NCBI GenBank assembly: GCA_023437285.1
Contig: JAEZGP010000439.1
Location: 1 to 11,821 of the forward strand
Source of the DNA: Actinomycetes bacterium
Lineage (GTDB): Bacteria; Actinomycetota; Actinomycetes; Mycobacteriales; Micromonosporaceae
Direction of reading: 5' to 3'
DNA: 11,821 nucleotides
A program made the position numbers and the translations under genes. The notes below the pieces were generated by a model that was given only the letters and a program-made list of their open reading frames with translations, searched no databases and had not been told where the DNA came from. Shown one piece after another: positions 6,063 through 11,821 of this stretch. Every line of letters starts with the position of its first letter. Position 1 is the stretch's first letter.

Positions 6063-6559
6063 GGGGTGTGCTGCTCGATGTAGCGCTCGGGGTCCTTGTC
6101 GCGGAAGCTCAGCCCCCGGCCGGACGGGTGCTCGGCGTAGAACGCCAGCCACTCCGTGGCGAGCTGGTCGCGCAGCTCGATGGTGGCGTTGCGGCGGAAG
6201 TCGGGCAGCACGTCGTCCTCCTCCTCGCCCAGATGGTGGGTGTTCTCCCGGCGGCACTCCCAGACCGCCGCCCACCACTCGTCGGAGCCGACCTCGTGGC
6301 GGCCGGCCTCGACGATCGCGTCGCGCAGCTTGTTGTGGTCGCGGATCGCGTCATCGGTCTCGGCCTCGGCGTCGTCGCCGCGGCGCAGCAGTTGCGGATA
6401 GAACACGGCCTCCTCGGCCTCGGCGTGGATGTCGAGGTGCAGGGCCAGCGGCTCCCAGATCGCGCGCAGCTCGTCCGGGCCGCGCGCGTCGTCGAGGCGG
6501 GCGAAGGCACGACGGAACGCCTCGTGGTCGTCCTGGATCAAGGCCGTGATGTCGTCCAT
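6059..6559 (-). CDS. Hemerythrin-like HHE-domain protein
   Basis: This 166-aa, mainly helical cytoplasmic protein carries the hemerythrin metal pattern: H12 in DDHEAF, H45xxxE49 in the segment running to VFYPQL, H75 in DHNKL, and H109xxxE113 in HHLGEEEDDVLP. Such ligands form a non-haem di-iron centre that can bind O2, NO or peroxide; what this protein senses or stores is unknown. The ATG at 6559 has AGGAG about 4 nt upstream. Only 8 nt separate it from the stop of the PIG-V-like gene, so the two form an operon. The C-terminal ~40 residues (GRGLSFRDKDPERYIEQHTP end) lie outside the helical core. The stop is 6 nt from that of the convergent SARP gene. Confidence 0.9.
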   Translation of the reverse strand: MDDITALIQDDHEAFRRAFARLDDARGPDELRAIWEPLALHLDIHAEAEEAVFYPQLLRRGDDAEAETDDAIRDHNKLRDAIVEAGRHEVGSDEWWAAVWECRRENTHHLGEEEDDVLPDFRRNATIELRDQLATEWLAFYAEHPSGRGLSFRDKDPERYIEQHTP

Positions 6560-6567
6560 GGGTCTCC

Positions 6568-7848
6568 TCAGCCGACGAACTTGTCGTGCAGGAACACGAC
6601 GATCATGACGCCCTGCATGGCGAGGACGAGCATGGTGAACGCCCGATCGAAGAAGAAGTTGCGGCCCATGCGGGCCAGCATCATGAACACGATCGGGGCC
6701 TCCAGCACGTACCGCCACAGGCTGTCCAACGGGGAGTACCCATTCTCCATCGGCGTACACAGGGGCAGGGCGAACATGGCGGCGGAGAAGACCACCAGGT
6801 AGAGCCGATCGCTGCCCACCCGCCAGGGGCCCACCGTGGCGGCCAGCATGATGCCCAGCGCCAGCACGATGGTGATCATGTTGATGATGTTGCGGACGGC
6901 GTCCGGCTCGACCGACGGCCAGCGCTGCGTGAGCAGGTCGATGCCCAGCATCATGCCCGTCCACGGTGGGCGGGGATGGCGCCACCAGGCGTCCTGCGCA
7001 CTCTTGAACACCCACGGATCGCCGAACGCCTGGTACAGGTACGCCATGTAGATGAGCAGGCCGGTCGGCGTGATCGCGATCCACAGGAAGTCGGGCCGGA
7101 TGCCGCGCAACGACCGGATCGGGTCGCGCCACGAGTACCCGTGCTGGCGCAGGTACTCCCAGATGAACGGCGCGACGAGCAGGATCCCGCTCGCCCGCGC
7201 CGAACTGGCGAAGCCGATCACGATGGCGGCCCACCCCCACCGCCCCTGCCGCATGAGATAGAGCGCGCCGAGCGCCAACGCGATAAGCAGAGACTCGTTG
7301 TACGCGTTGACGAGCAGGAACGCGGTCGGCCACGCGATGACGTAGAAGATCGCGCGGCGGGCGATCTCCTCGCCGAAGAACACCGCGGTGAGCCGGTGCA
7401 TCAGGATCATGACTGCGAGGCTGGCCAGGAACGAGACGGTCAGCGCGGCCGGGAACGACGCCCCCGGCACGATCGGGTTCACCAGCCGGACGAGCATCGG
7501 GTAGAGCGGGAAGAACGCCGGGCTGCGCTCGTCCCAGGTGTAGCCCAGGTCCGAAATGATCGTGTACCAGGCGACGTCCCACTTGTTCCACTGGGAATAG
7601 ACCGTGCCGGGCGCCGGCGCGTCGCCGGCCGGCGGCATCCACGCCACGAGCGTCACCAGCGTGTACGTGATGACGGCGGCGAGCCAGGTGAGCGATCCGT
7701 AGACAAACGACGGTCGCCACGCCTGCCAGCCGGTGGCGACGGCCGGCGTGCCGGGCTCCTGCTCGGCCGGTTCATCGGCGGTCGTGATGGCCTCGACGTC
7801 CGGCACCTCGGGGCTTGACCTCGCTTTATCGACGACGGCGTCATTCAC
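6568..7848 (-). CDS. PIG-V-like integral membrane mannosyltransferase
   Basis: This 426-aa multi-pass membrane protein has the marks of the PIG-V (GPI mannosyltransferase 2-like) GT-C family. WNKWDVAWY (87-95) on the first extracytoplasmic loop holds the likely catalytic Asp91. It is followed by AFFPLYP (111-117), and NAYNESLLIALALGALYL with SARASGILL lies in later helices. About ten hydrophobic segments follow a soluble, acidic N-terminus of ~45 residues. In actinobacteria such enzymes are expected to use polyprenyl-phosphate mannose to glycosylate lipids or exported proteins; the acceptor here is unknown. The GTG start at 7848 lacks a clear ribosome binding site. CAGAAT 6 nt upstream could be a -10 for a leaderless message. 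It is the first gene of an operon with the hemerythrin-like gene and diverges from the MFS exporter gene. Confidence 0.82.
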   Translation of the reverse strand: MNDAVVDKARSSPEVPDVEAITTADEPAEQEPGTPAVATGWQAWRPSFVYGSLTWLAAVITYTLVTLVAWMPPAGDAPAPGTVYSQWNKWDVAWYTIISDLGYTWDERSPAFFPLYPMLVRLVNPIVPGASFPAALTVSFLASLAVMILMHRLTAVFFGEEIARRAIFYVIAWPTAFLLVNAYNESLLIALALGALYLMRQGRWGWAAIVIGFASSARASGILLVAPFIWEYLRQHGYSWRDPIRSLRGIRPDFLWIAITPTGLLIYMAYLYQAFGDPWVFKSAQDAWWRHPRPPWTGMMLGIDLLTQRWPSVEPDAVRNIINMITIVLALGIMLAATVGPWRVGSDRLYLVVFSAAMFALPLCTPMENGYSPLDSLWRYVLEAPIVFMMLARMGRNFFFDRAFTMLVLAMQGVMIVVFLHDKFVG

Positions 7849-7901
7849 GGGCGAATTCTGACACGCCCCCGGTGACGTAAGGTAGCTCGCCGCACACGGG
7901 G

Positions 7902-7907
7902 TACGGT
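7902..7907 (+). promoter_or_regulatory. Possible -10 element for the MFS gene
   Basis: TACGGT ends 9 nt before the ATG at 7917, which would give a leader of only a few nucleotides. No good -35 is visible, and the 68-bp divergent gap 7849-7916 has no clear ribosome binding site for either gene. Confidence 0.25.
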
Positions 7908-7916
7908 CCAGTCAAG

Positions 7917-9506
7917 ATGGCCATGCCCGAATCAGCGCCGCCCGCGTCCGCGTGGGCGCCCCTGCGTGACGCCGCGTTCCGCAACCTGTGGATCGCGTTG
8001 CTGGCCAGCAACATCGGCACCTGGATGCAGACGGTCGGCGCCCAGTGGCTGCTCGTCGACGCGCCGCACGCCGCGACGCTGGTCTCGCTCGTACAGACGG
8101 CCAGCACCCTGCCCATCCTGCTGCTCGCCCTGCCGGCGGGGGCGCTCGCTGATAGTTTCGACAAGCGCCGCATGCTGATCGCCGTACAACTGGGTCTGGT
8201 CTGTGTCGGCGCGATGCTGACGGCGCTGACGGCGGCCGACCTGATGCCGCCCGCGTTGCTGTTGACGCTCACGTTCGCGCTCGGTGCCGGGCAGGCGCTG
8301 ACCCTGCCGGCCTGGCAGGCCGTGATCCCCGAGCTGGTGCCGCGCGCGGACCTGCCGTCGGCGTCGGCGCTGGGCGGCATCAGCCAGAACCTGGCCCGCG
8401 CGGTCGGTCCCGCGATCGCCGGCGCGCTCATCGCCGACACCGGCGTCGCGGCCGTGTTCGCGCTCAACACGCTGTCGTTCGCTGTCTTCGCCGTCGTGCT
8501 GTGGCGCTGGCACCACCCGGCCGACGAGGACGCGGGCGAACCCGAGCGGTTCACCGCGGCGGTCCGCGCGGGCGGCCGGTACGTGCGCCACTCCCCCGTC
8601 GTGCAACGCGTGCTGTTGCGTTCGGCGCTGTTCGTGGTGCCCGGCAGCGCGCTGTGGGCGCTGCTGCCGCTGGTGGCGAGCCGGCGGCTGGGCCTAGGCG
8701 CCGGCGGGTACGGCGTCCTGCTCGGCGCGATGGGCGTCGGCGCCGTGGCCGGCGCGCACGTGCTGCCCCGGCTGCGGCGCGCCATGTCGATCAATCGGAT
8801 GATCTTCGCGGCCAGCGTGCTCTACACGGTCGTGCTCGTCGCGCTGGCCGCCGCGCCGTGGGAGCTGGTCGTGCTTGCCGTCCTGCTGCCCGCCGGGGCG
8901 GCCTGGGTGACGGTGATGTCCAGCATCAACGCGGCCATGCAGCTGTTCCTGCCGGCCTGGGTGCGTGCCCGCGGCCTGTCCATCTACCAGATCGTGTTCG
9001 CCGCGGGGCTCGGCCTCGGCGCGCTGCTGTGGGGCGCGCTGGCGCAGGCGACCACTCTGGAGATCAGCTACGTGGCGGCGGCCGCGCTCATGGCGCTCGG
9101 GGCCGCGAGCGTCCCGTTCGCCCCGCTGCGCGACGTCAGCGGCCTCAACCGCGACCCCGCCGTCTACTGGCCGGTGCCGCACCTCGAACTCGAACCCCAC
9201 CCGCTGACCGGGCCGGTCGTGGTGACCCTCACCTACACGGTCAGCGCCGAGCGGGAGGCGCAGTTCATCGCGGCGATGCGCGCCGTGCGCCGCTCCCGGA
9301 TGCGTACCGGCGCGATCCGCTGGGGCCTGTTCCGCAGCGGCGAGCGGCCCGGGCAGTTCGTCGAGATGTACCAGGTGCCGTCGTGGGACGAGCACCTGCG
9401 CCAGCACAGCGACCGGCTCACGGGCACCGACCAGGCCATCGACGAGCGCGCGCGGTCGCTGGCCGACGGGCCACCCCAGGTCACCCACCTGCTGCCGACG
9501 TCGTAG
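7917..9506 (+). CDS. MFS exporter of the EntS/MFS_3 type with C-terminal soluble domain
   Basis: This 529-aa transporter begins with FRNLWIALLASNIGTWMQTVGAQWLL (21-46), the family's first helix region. The loop 2-3 signature of the major facilitator superfamily is ALADSFDKRR (76-85). About twelve membrane helices run to roughly residue 405. The last ~110 residues are soluble and resemble a ferredoxin-like (ABM-type) fold, with GPVVVTLTYTVSAEREAQF, RTGAIRWGLFRS and SWDEHLRQHSDR; this tail is usual in the MFS_3 family and is not a new fusion. Relatives include the enterobactin exporter EntS and many actinobacterial drug or siderophore exporters; the substrate here is unknown. ATG 7917 (MAMPES) and ATG 7923 are both possible starts. 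The LLM oxidoreductase gene follows 46 nt later on the same strand. Confidence 0.9.
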   Translation: MAMPESAPPASAWAPLRDAAFRNLWIALLASNIGTWMQTVGAQWLLVDAPHAATLVSLVQTASTLPILLLALPAGALADSFDKRRMLIAVQLGLVCVGAMLTALTAADLMPPALLLTLTFALGAGQALTLPAWQAVIPELVPRADLPSASALGGISQNLARAVGPAIAGALIADTGVAAVFALNTLSFAVFAVVLWRWHHPADEDAGEPERFTAAVRAGGRYVRHSPVVQRVLLRSALFVVPGSALWALLPLVASRRLGLGAGGYGVLLGAMGVGAVAGAHVLPRLRRAMSINRMIFAASVLYTVVLVALAAAPWELVVLAVLLPAGAAWVTVMSSINAAMQLFLPAWVRARGLSIYQIVFAAGLGLGALLWGALAQATTLEISYVAAAALMALGAASVPFAPLRDVSGLNRDPAVYWPVPHLELEPHPLTGPVVVTLTYTVSAEREAQFIAAMRAVRRSRMRTGAIRWGLFRSGERPGQFVEMYQVPSWDEHLRQHSDRLTGTDQAIDERARSLADGPPQVTHLLPTS

Positions 9507-9531
9507 CGGCCGGTTCGGCCCGAGCCAAGTT

Positions 9532-9546
9532 ACTGTCAAGTACAGT
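9532..9546 (+). promoter_or_regulatory. Leaderless promoter -10 (TACAGT) inside an inverted repeat, LLM gene
   Basis: TACAGT at 9541-9546 lies exactly 6 nt before the ATG at 9553, the spacing of actinobacterial leaderless promoters; no ribosome binding site is present. The hexamer is inside an inverted repeat, ACTGT-N5-ACAGT (9532-9546), and CAAGT is repeated at an 11-bp step (9526 and 9537). A repressor bound here would cover the promoter. The -35 region is poor. Confidence 0.5.
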
Positions 9547-9552
9547 GCTGCC

Positions 9553-10581
9553 ATGAGACTCAGCGTGACGATGCGGTACGCGGGCGACCCGAAGGCGCTC
9601 ATCGAACGCGTGGTCGGGTTCGACCGCGTCGGGGTGGACATCCTGTGGGTCGCCGAGGCGTACGGGTTCGACGCGCCGACCCTCATGGGGTACGTGGCCG
9701 CGAAGACGCAACGCATGCAGATCGGCTCGGGCATCCTGCCGATCTACTCGCGCACCCCCGCACTCATCGCCCAGACGGCCGCCGGCCTCGACGCCGTATC
9801 GGGCGGGCGGGCCATCCTCGGCCTCGGCGCGTCCGGGCCGCAGGTCATCGAGGGCTGGCACGGCGTCGCGTACGACCGGCCGCTCGCCCGTACGCGGGAG
9901 ATCATCGACATCTGCCGGCGGATCTGGCGCCGGGAGACGATCGTCAACGACGGCGCCTACCCCATCCCGTTGCCGCCCGAGGAGGGCACCGGGCTCGGCA
10001 AGCCGCTGAAGATCCTCACCCATCCGGTACGCGACAGCATCCCGATCTACGTCGCCGCCCTGGGCGACAAGAACGTACGCATGACCGCGGAGATCGCCGA
10101 CGGCTGGCTGCCGTTCCTGTTCATCCCCGAGAAGGCCGACGCGGTGTGGGGCGAGGCGCTGCGCGCCGGGGCGGCCAAGCGGTCGGCCGACCTGGCCCCG
10201 CTGGAGGTCGTCGCGGGCGGCCCGCTGGCGATCGGCGACGACGTGACTCCGCTGCGCGAGGCGGCCCGCCCGATGGTCGCCCTCTACGTCGGCGGCATGG
10301 GCGCCAAGGGCCGCAACTTCTACCACGACCTGGCCTGCCGGTACGGGTACGAGGCGCAGGCCAACCGGGTGCAGGACCTGTTCCTGGCCGGCGACCGCGC
10401 TGGCGCCGCCGCGGCCGTGCCCGCCGAGATGCTGGAGCTGGGCAGCCTCATCGGCCCGGCCGGGTACGTGCGCGACCGCATCGCCGCCTACCGCGACGCG
10501 GGCGTCACCGTGCTCAACGTCGACCCGATCGGCCCCGACCCGGCCAGCGACCTCGCCCAGGTGCGCACCTGGCTCAGCTGA
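9553..10581 (+). CDS. LLM class F420-dependent oxidoreductase (Rv3520c-like)
   Basis: This 342-aa protein of the luciferase-like monooxygenase superfamily is predicted to be a cytoplasmic TIM-barrel enzyme using reduced coenzyme F420. Segments typical of the Rv3520c-like F420 group are ILWVAEAYGFDAPTLMG (about 30-46), MQIGSGILPIYSRTPALIAQTAA (55-77) and GLGASGPQVIEGWHG (90-104), followed by IPIYVAALGDKNVRMTAEIADGW and the C-terminal GPAGYVRDRIAAYRDAGV. Length is normal. F420-dependent members reduce or oxidise varied substrates; none can be named from sequence. The ATG at 9553 follows a -10 hexamer by 6 nt, so the message may be leaderless. It is 46 nt downstream of the MFS gene and ends 18 nt from the convergent HAAS gene. 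Confidence 0.92.
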   Translation: MRLSVTMRYAGDPKALIERVVGFDRVGVDILWVAEAYGFDAPTLMGYVAAKTQRMQIGSGILPIYSRTPALIAQTAAGLDAVSGGRAILGLGASGPQVIEGWHGVAYDRPLARTREIIDICRRIWRRETIVNDGAYPIPLPPEEGTGLGKPLKILTHPVRDSIPIYVAALGDKNVRMTAEIADGWLPFLFIPEKADAVWGEALRAGAAKRSADLAPLEVVAGGPLAIGDDVTPLREAARPMVALYVGGMGAKGRNFYHDLACRYGYEAQANRVQDLFLAGDRAGAAAAVPAEMLELGSLIGPAGYVRDRIAAYRDAGVTVLNVDPIGPDPASDLAQVRTWLS

Positions 10582-10599
10582 CCGGCCCACGCCGAGAGG

Positions 10600-11304
10600 C
10601 TAGGCCCCGTCGCCCGGCGGCAGCAGGATCACCAACGCCACCGCGGCCAGGAGCATCGCCGCGGGGCCGTAGCGCGCCACCGCCAGCACCCACTTCGGCG
10701 CCAGGGTGGGCTCCGCCCCCGTACGGGGGTCGACGATGCGGTCGGCCCCCGTGGTGCGGCCCAGCGCCAGCCACGCGACCGCGAAGAGGATGCCCGCCGC
10801 GGCGATCGCGACCCAGCCGGACGACGTGAAGCCACTGTCGCGCAGGAGGATCGTCGGCAACGCCGTGAGCACCAAGCCGAGCGCGATGAGCGGCGGCAGG
10901 AGCCAACGGAGCCCCCGCGCCGAGGCGCGCTCCGCCACGGCGAAGAAGCCCACCACAAAACCCACGCCGACCAGCACCGACCCGAACGTTCCGGTGCTGA
11001 TCGTCGCCGGCTCGTCGTGGGACACGGCAGCGACGCCGCTGAGCAGGAGGCTGACCGCGCCGATGCCGGCCGCGCCGGCGAGCGCCACGCGCGCCCAGCC
11101 CAGTCGCGGGTTGCGCGCCGGCGGCGGGAGCTGGTCGGCCAGCGCCTGCGCGTACCGCACCGGGTCGCCGAAGGCCTCCGCCGGCGTCTCGCCGCTCTCG
11201 GCGCAGTGGGTCTCGACCTCGGCGAGCGCCTCGCCAATCCGCGGGCCGGGGACGTCGCGCAGGCGTGCCCTCAGCACGAAAGCGTCGCGCCATTCGTCGC
11301 TCAT
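10600..11304 (-). CDS. HAAS-domain membrane protein, partner of PadR
   Basis: This 234-aa protein begins with a ~60-residue helical region (LRDVPGPRIGEALAEVETHCAESGETPAEAFGDPVRYAQALA) that matches the HAAS domain, a helical signalling module typically encoded next to PadR repressors. About five hydrophobic helices follow (roughly residues 75-100, 112-132, 140-163, 170-190 and 210-230), so it sits in the membrane with the HAAS region likely cytoplasmic. Its ATG at 11304 overlaps the stop of the PadR gene (TGATG), showing tight coupling. The family is thought to pass a membrane or envelope signal to the PadR repressor; the signal is unknown. It could alternatively act as an output protein controlled by PadR. 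Confidence 0.85.
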   Translation of the reverse strand: MSDEWRDAFVLRARLRDVPGPRIGEALAEVETHCAESGETPAEAFGDPVRYAQALADQLPPPARNPRLGWARVALAGAAGIGAVSLLLSGVAAVSHDEPATISTGTFGSVLVGVGFVVGFFAVAERASARGLRWLLPPLIALGLVLTALPTILLRDSGFTSSGWVAIAAAGILFAVAWLALGRTTGADRIVDPRTGAEPTLAPKWVLAVARYGPAAMLLAAVALVILLPPGDGA

Positions 11305-11633
11305 CAGGACTCCATCAGTTTGCGGACGGTGCCGGTGAAGGCGCCCCACAGCTCGGCGCGCTCGTGCAGGTGAGCCTTGCCGGCCCGGGTGAGCGTGAAG
11401 TATTTGCGACCCGGCCCGCCCTCGCCCGCGTGCCAGGACGACTCGACCAGCTTGTCGGCCTCCAGCCGGGCCAGCAGCGGGTAGAGGGTGCCGCCCTTGA
11501 CCGCCCCGAGCCCCACGTCCGCCAGCCGTTGCGCGATGGCGTAGCCGTACGTGGGGCCGTCGGCGAGGACGCCGAGCACGCACAGCTCCAGCACGCCCCG
11601 CAGCCACTCCGAGGGCCACCGTGTCTCACCCAC
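11304..11633 (-). CDS. PadR family transcriptional repressor
   Basis: This 109-aa regulator is a short (subfamily 2-like) PadR protein made of a winged helix-turn-helix plus one dimerisation helix. LRGVLELCVLGVLADGPTYGYAIAQRL (12-38) is the family signature. LYPLLARLEADKLVESSWHAGEGGPGRKYFTLTRAGKAHL covers the recognition helix and wing. The GTG at 11633 is preferred because a good -10 hexamer ends 7 nt upstream, giving a leaderless message, and the protein begins exactly where the family does. It is cotranscribed with the HAAS membrane protein. The palindrome over its promoter suggests autorepression. Confidence 0.93.
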   Translation of the reverse strand: MGETRWPSEWLRGVLELCVLGVLADGPTYGYAIAQRLADVGLGAVKGGTLYPLLARLEADKLVESSWHAGEGGPGRKYFTLTRAGKAHLHERAELWGAFTGTVRKLMES

Positions 11634-11636
11634 GAG

Positions 11637-11674
11637 CTAGATAGTATCCCTAACTAGTAAGTCTGTCTATCTAG
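11637..11674 (-). promoter_or_regulatory. padR promoter within a 38-bp palindrome (candidate PadR operator)
   Basis: The minus strand has TAGACA (11669-11664) and TACTAT (11646-11641) with a 17-bp spacer, a good sigma-A-type promoter. The -10 ends 7 nt before the GTG start. The promoter lies inside a symmetric element: CTAGATAG (11637-11644) and CTATCTAG (11667-11674) are perfect inverted arms, and ACTAGT (11653-11658) is centred on the same axis at 11655.5. The outer arms overlap the -35 and -10. The stretch is markedly AT-richer than its surroundings. Confidence 0.75.
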
Positions 11675-11720
11675 CAATGCGCGGGGCTGCCAGCAGGGCC
11701 ACTCGCTATCAGGGCCGGTC

Positions 11721-11744
11721 TGCGCGGAGGGGCGGCGCCGCGCG
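11721..11744 (-). terminator. Hairpin after the ArfB-like gene
   Basis: GCGCGG (11722-11727) pairs with CCGCGC (11738-11743), with a possible closing G-U pair at 11721/11744. It sits immediately downstream of the minus-strand stop at 11745. The inner GCGGCGCCGC is itself palindromic. Confidence 0.4.
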
Positions 11745-11821
11745 TCACTCGTCCGGGCGGCGGCGGTGGCGCTTGAGCTGAGCCCGGCGCGACTTCGACT
11801 CCAGGCGGCGCTGCACCGCGC
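11745..11821 (-). CDS. arfB: C-terminal tail of ArfB-like peptidyl-tRNA hydrolase (partial)
   Basis: The minus strand entering from the right edge encodes 24 residues, beginning AVQRRLESKSRRAQLKRHRR and ending in RRPDE, then TGA (11747-11745). A basic Lys/Arg tail with the pattern RRLxxKxRRxxxKxxRR is typical of the release-factor-like ribosome-rescue hydrolase ArfB (YaeJ). In that protein this tail enters the empty mRNA channel of stalled ribosomes. The catalytic GGQ domain would lie outside the window. The identification rests on this short tail alone; another basic-tailed protein is possible. Confidence 0.6.
   Translation of the reverse strand, partial: AVQRRLESKSRRAQLKRHRRRPDE

Noticed and set aside
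6586..7818. Plus-strand open frame of 410 codons opposite the PIG-V-like gene
   Set aside because: It is a His/Arg/Asp-rich shadow of the membrane protein gene, with no motif and no ribosome binding site.
9100..9506. Novel fusion of an ABM-like domain to an MFS transporter
   Set aside because: The C-terminal soluble domain is a normal part of the MFS_3 family, so it is not a new architecture.
9481..10590. Minus-strand open frame opposite the LLM oxidoreductase
   Set aside because: It is of low complexity and lacks a domain; the plus strand has unmistakable LLM/F420 motifs.
10575..11300. Alternative frames over the HAAS gene, on both strands
   Set aside because: Their Arg/Ala-rich composition is that of shadow frames. 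The frame with the HAAS domain, membrane helices and TGATG coupling to padR is the real one.

Overview
The window is GC-rich actinobacterial DNA. Gene density, GC-rich third codon positions, GTG starts, probable leaderless promoters, a SARP-type regulator, an F420-dependent oxidoreductase and family 2 carbohydrate-binding modules (CBM2) on secreted proteins all fit a filamentous actinomycete. I would guess Micromonosporaceae or a relative, but that is inference. I see no mobile element, tRNA, rRNA or CRISPR array. The region reads as ordinary chromosome with mostly small transcription units.

Layout from left to right. (1) 3-953 (+): the 3' part of a secreted protein with two fibronectin type III domains and a degenerate CBM2-like domain, followed by a hairpin and a short array of 19-bp tandem repeats. 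(2) 1200-2764 (+): a compact operon of an SDR oxidoreductase and two CrcB/FluC fluoride channel subunits, closed by a strong hairpin shared with the convergent gene. (3) 2826-3536 (-): a membrane-anchored YcnI-like (DUF1775) copper-binding protein. (4) 3740-4951 (-): a secreted metzincin-like metalloprotease with a C-terminal CBM2. It is divergent from (5) 5165-6052 (+), a small SARP/BTAD regulator; the shared 213-bp region carries phased TCCGT repeats. (6) 7848-6059 (-): an operon of a PIG-V-like mannosyltransferase and a hemerythrin-like protein. (7) 7917-10581 (+): an EntS-type MFS exporter and an Rv3520c-like F420-dependent LLM oxidoreductase with its own probable leaderless promoter. (8) 11633-10600 (-): a PadR repressor and a HAAS-domain membrane protein. 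Their promoter sits inside a 38-bp palindrome. (9) 11745-11821 (-): the C-terminal tail of an ArfB-like ribosome-rescue peptidyl-tRNA hydrolase.

No single new multi-gene system stands out. The best leads are local: the PadR operator overlying both promoter hexamers of a leaderless gene, the metzincin with an unusual zinc-binding site next to a SARP regulator with candidate operator repeats, and the complementary Phe/Tyr pattern in the two FluC subunits.
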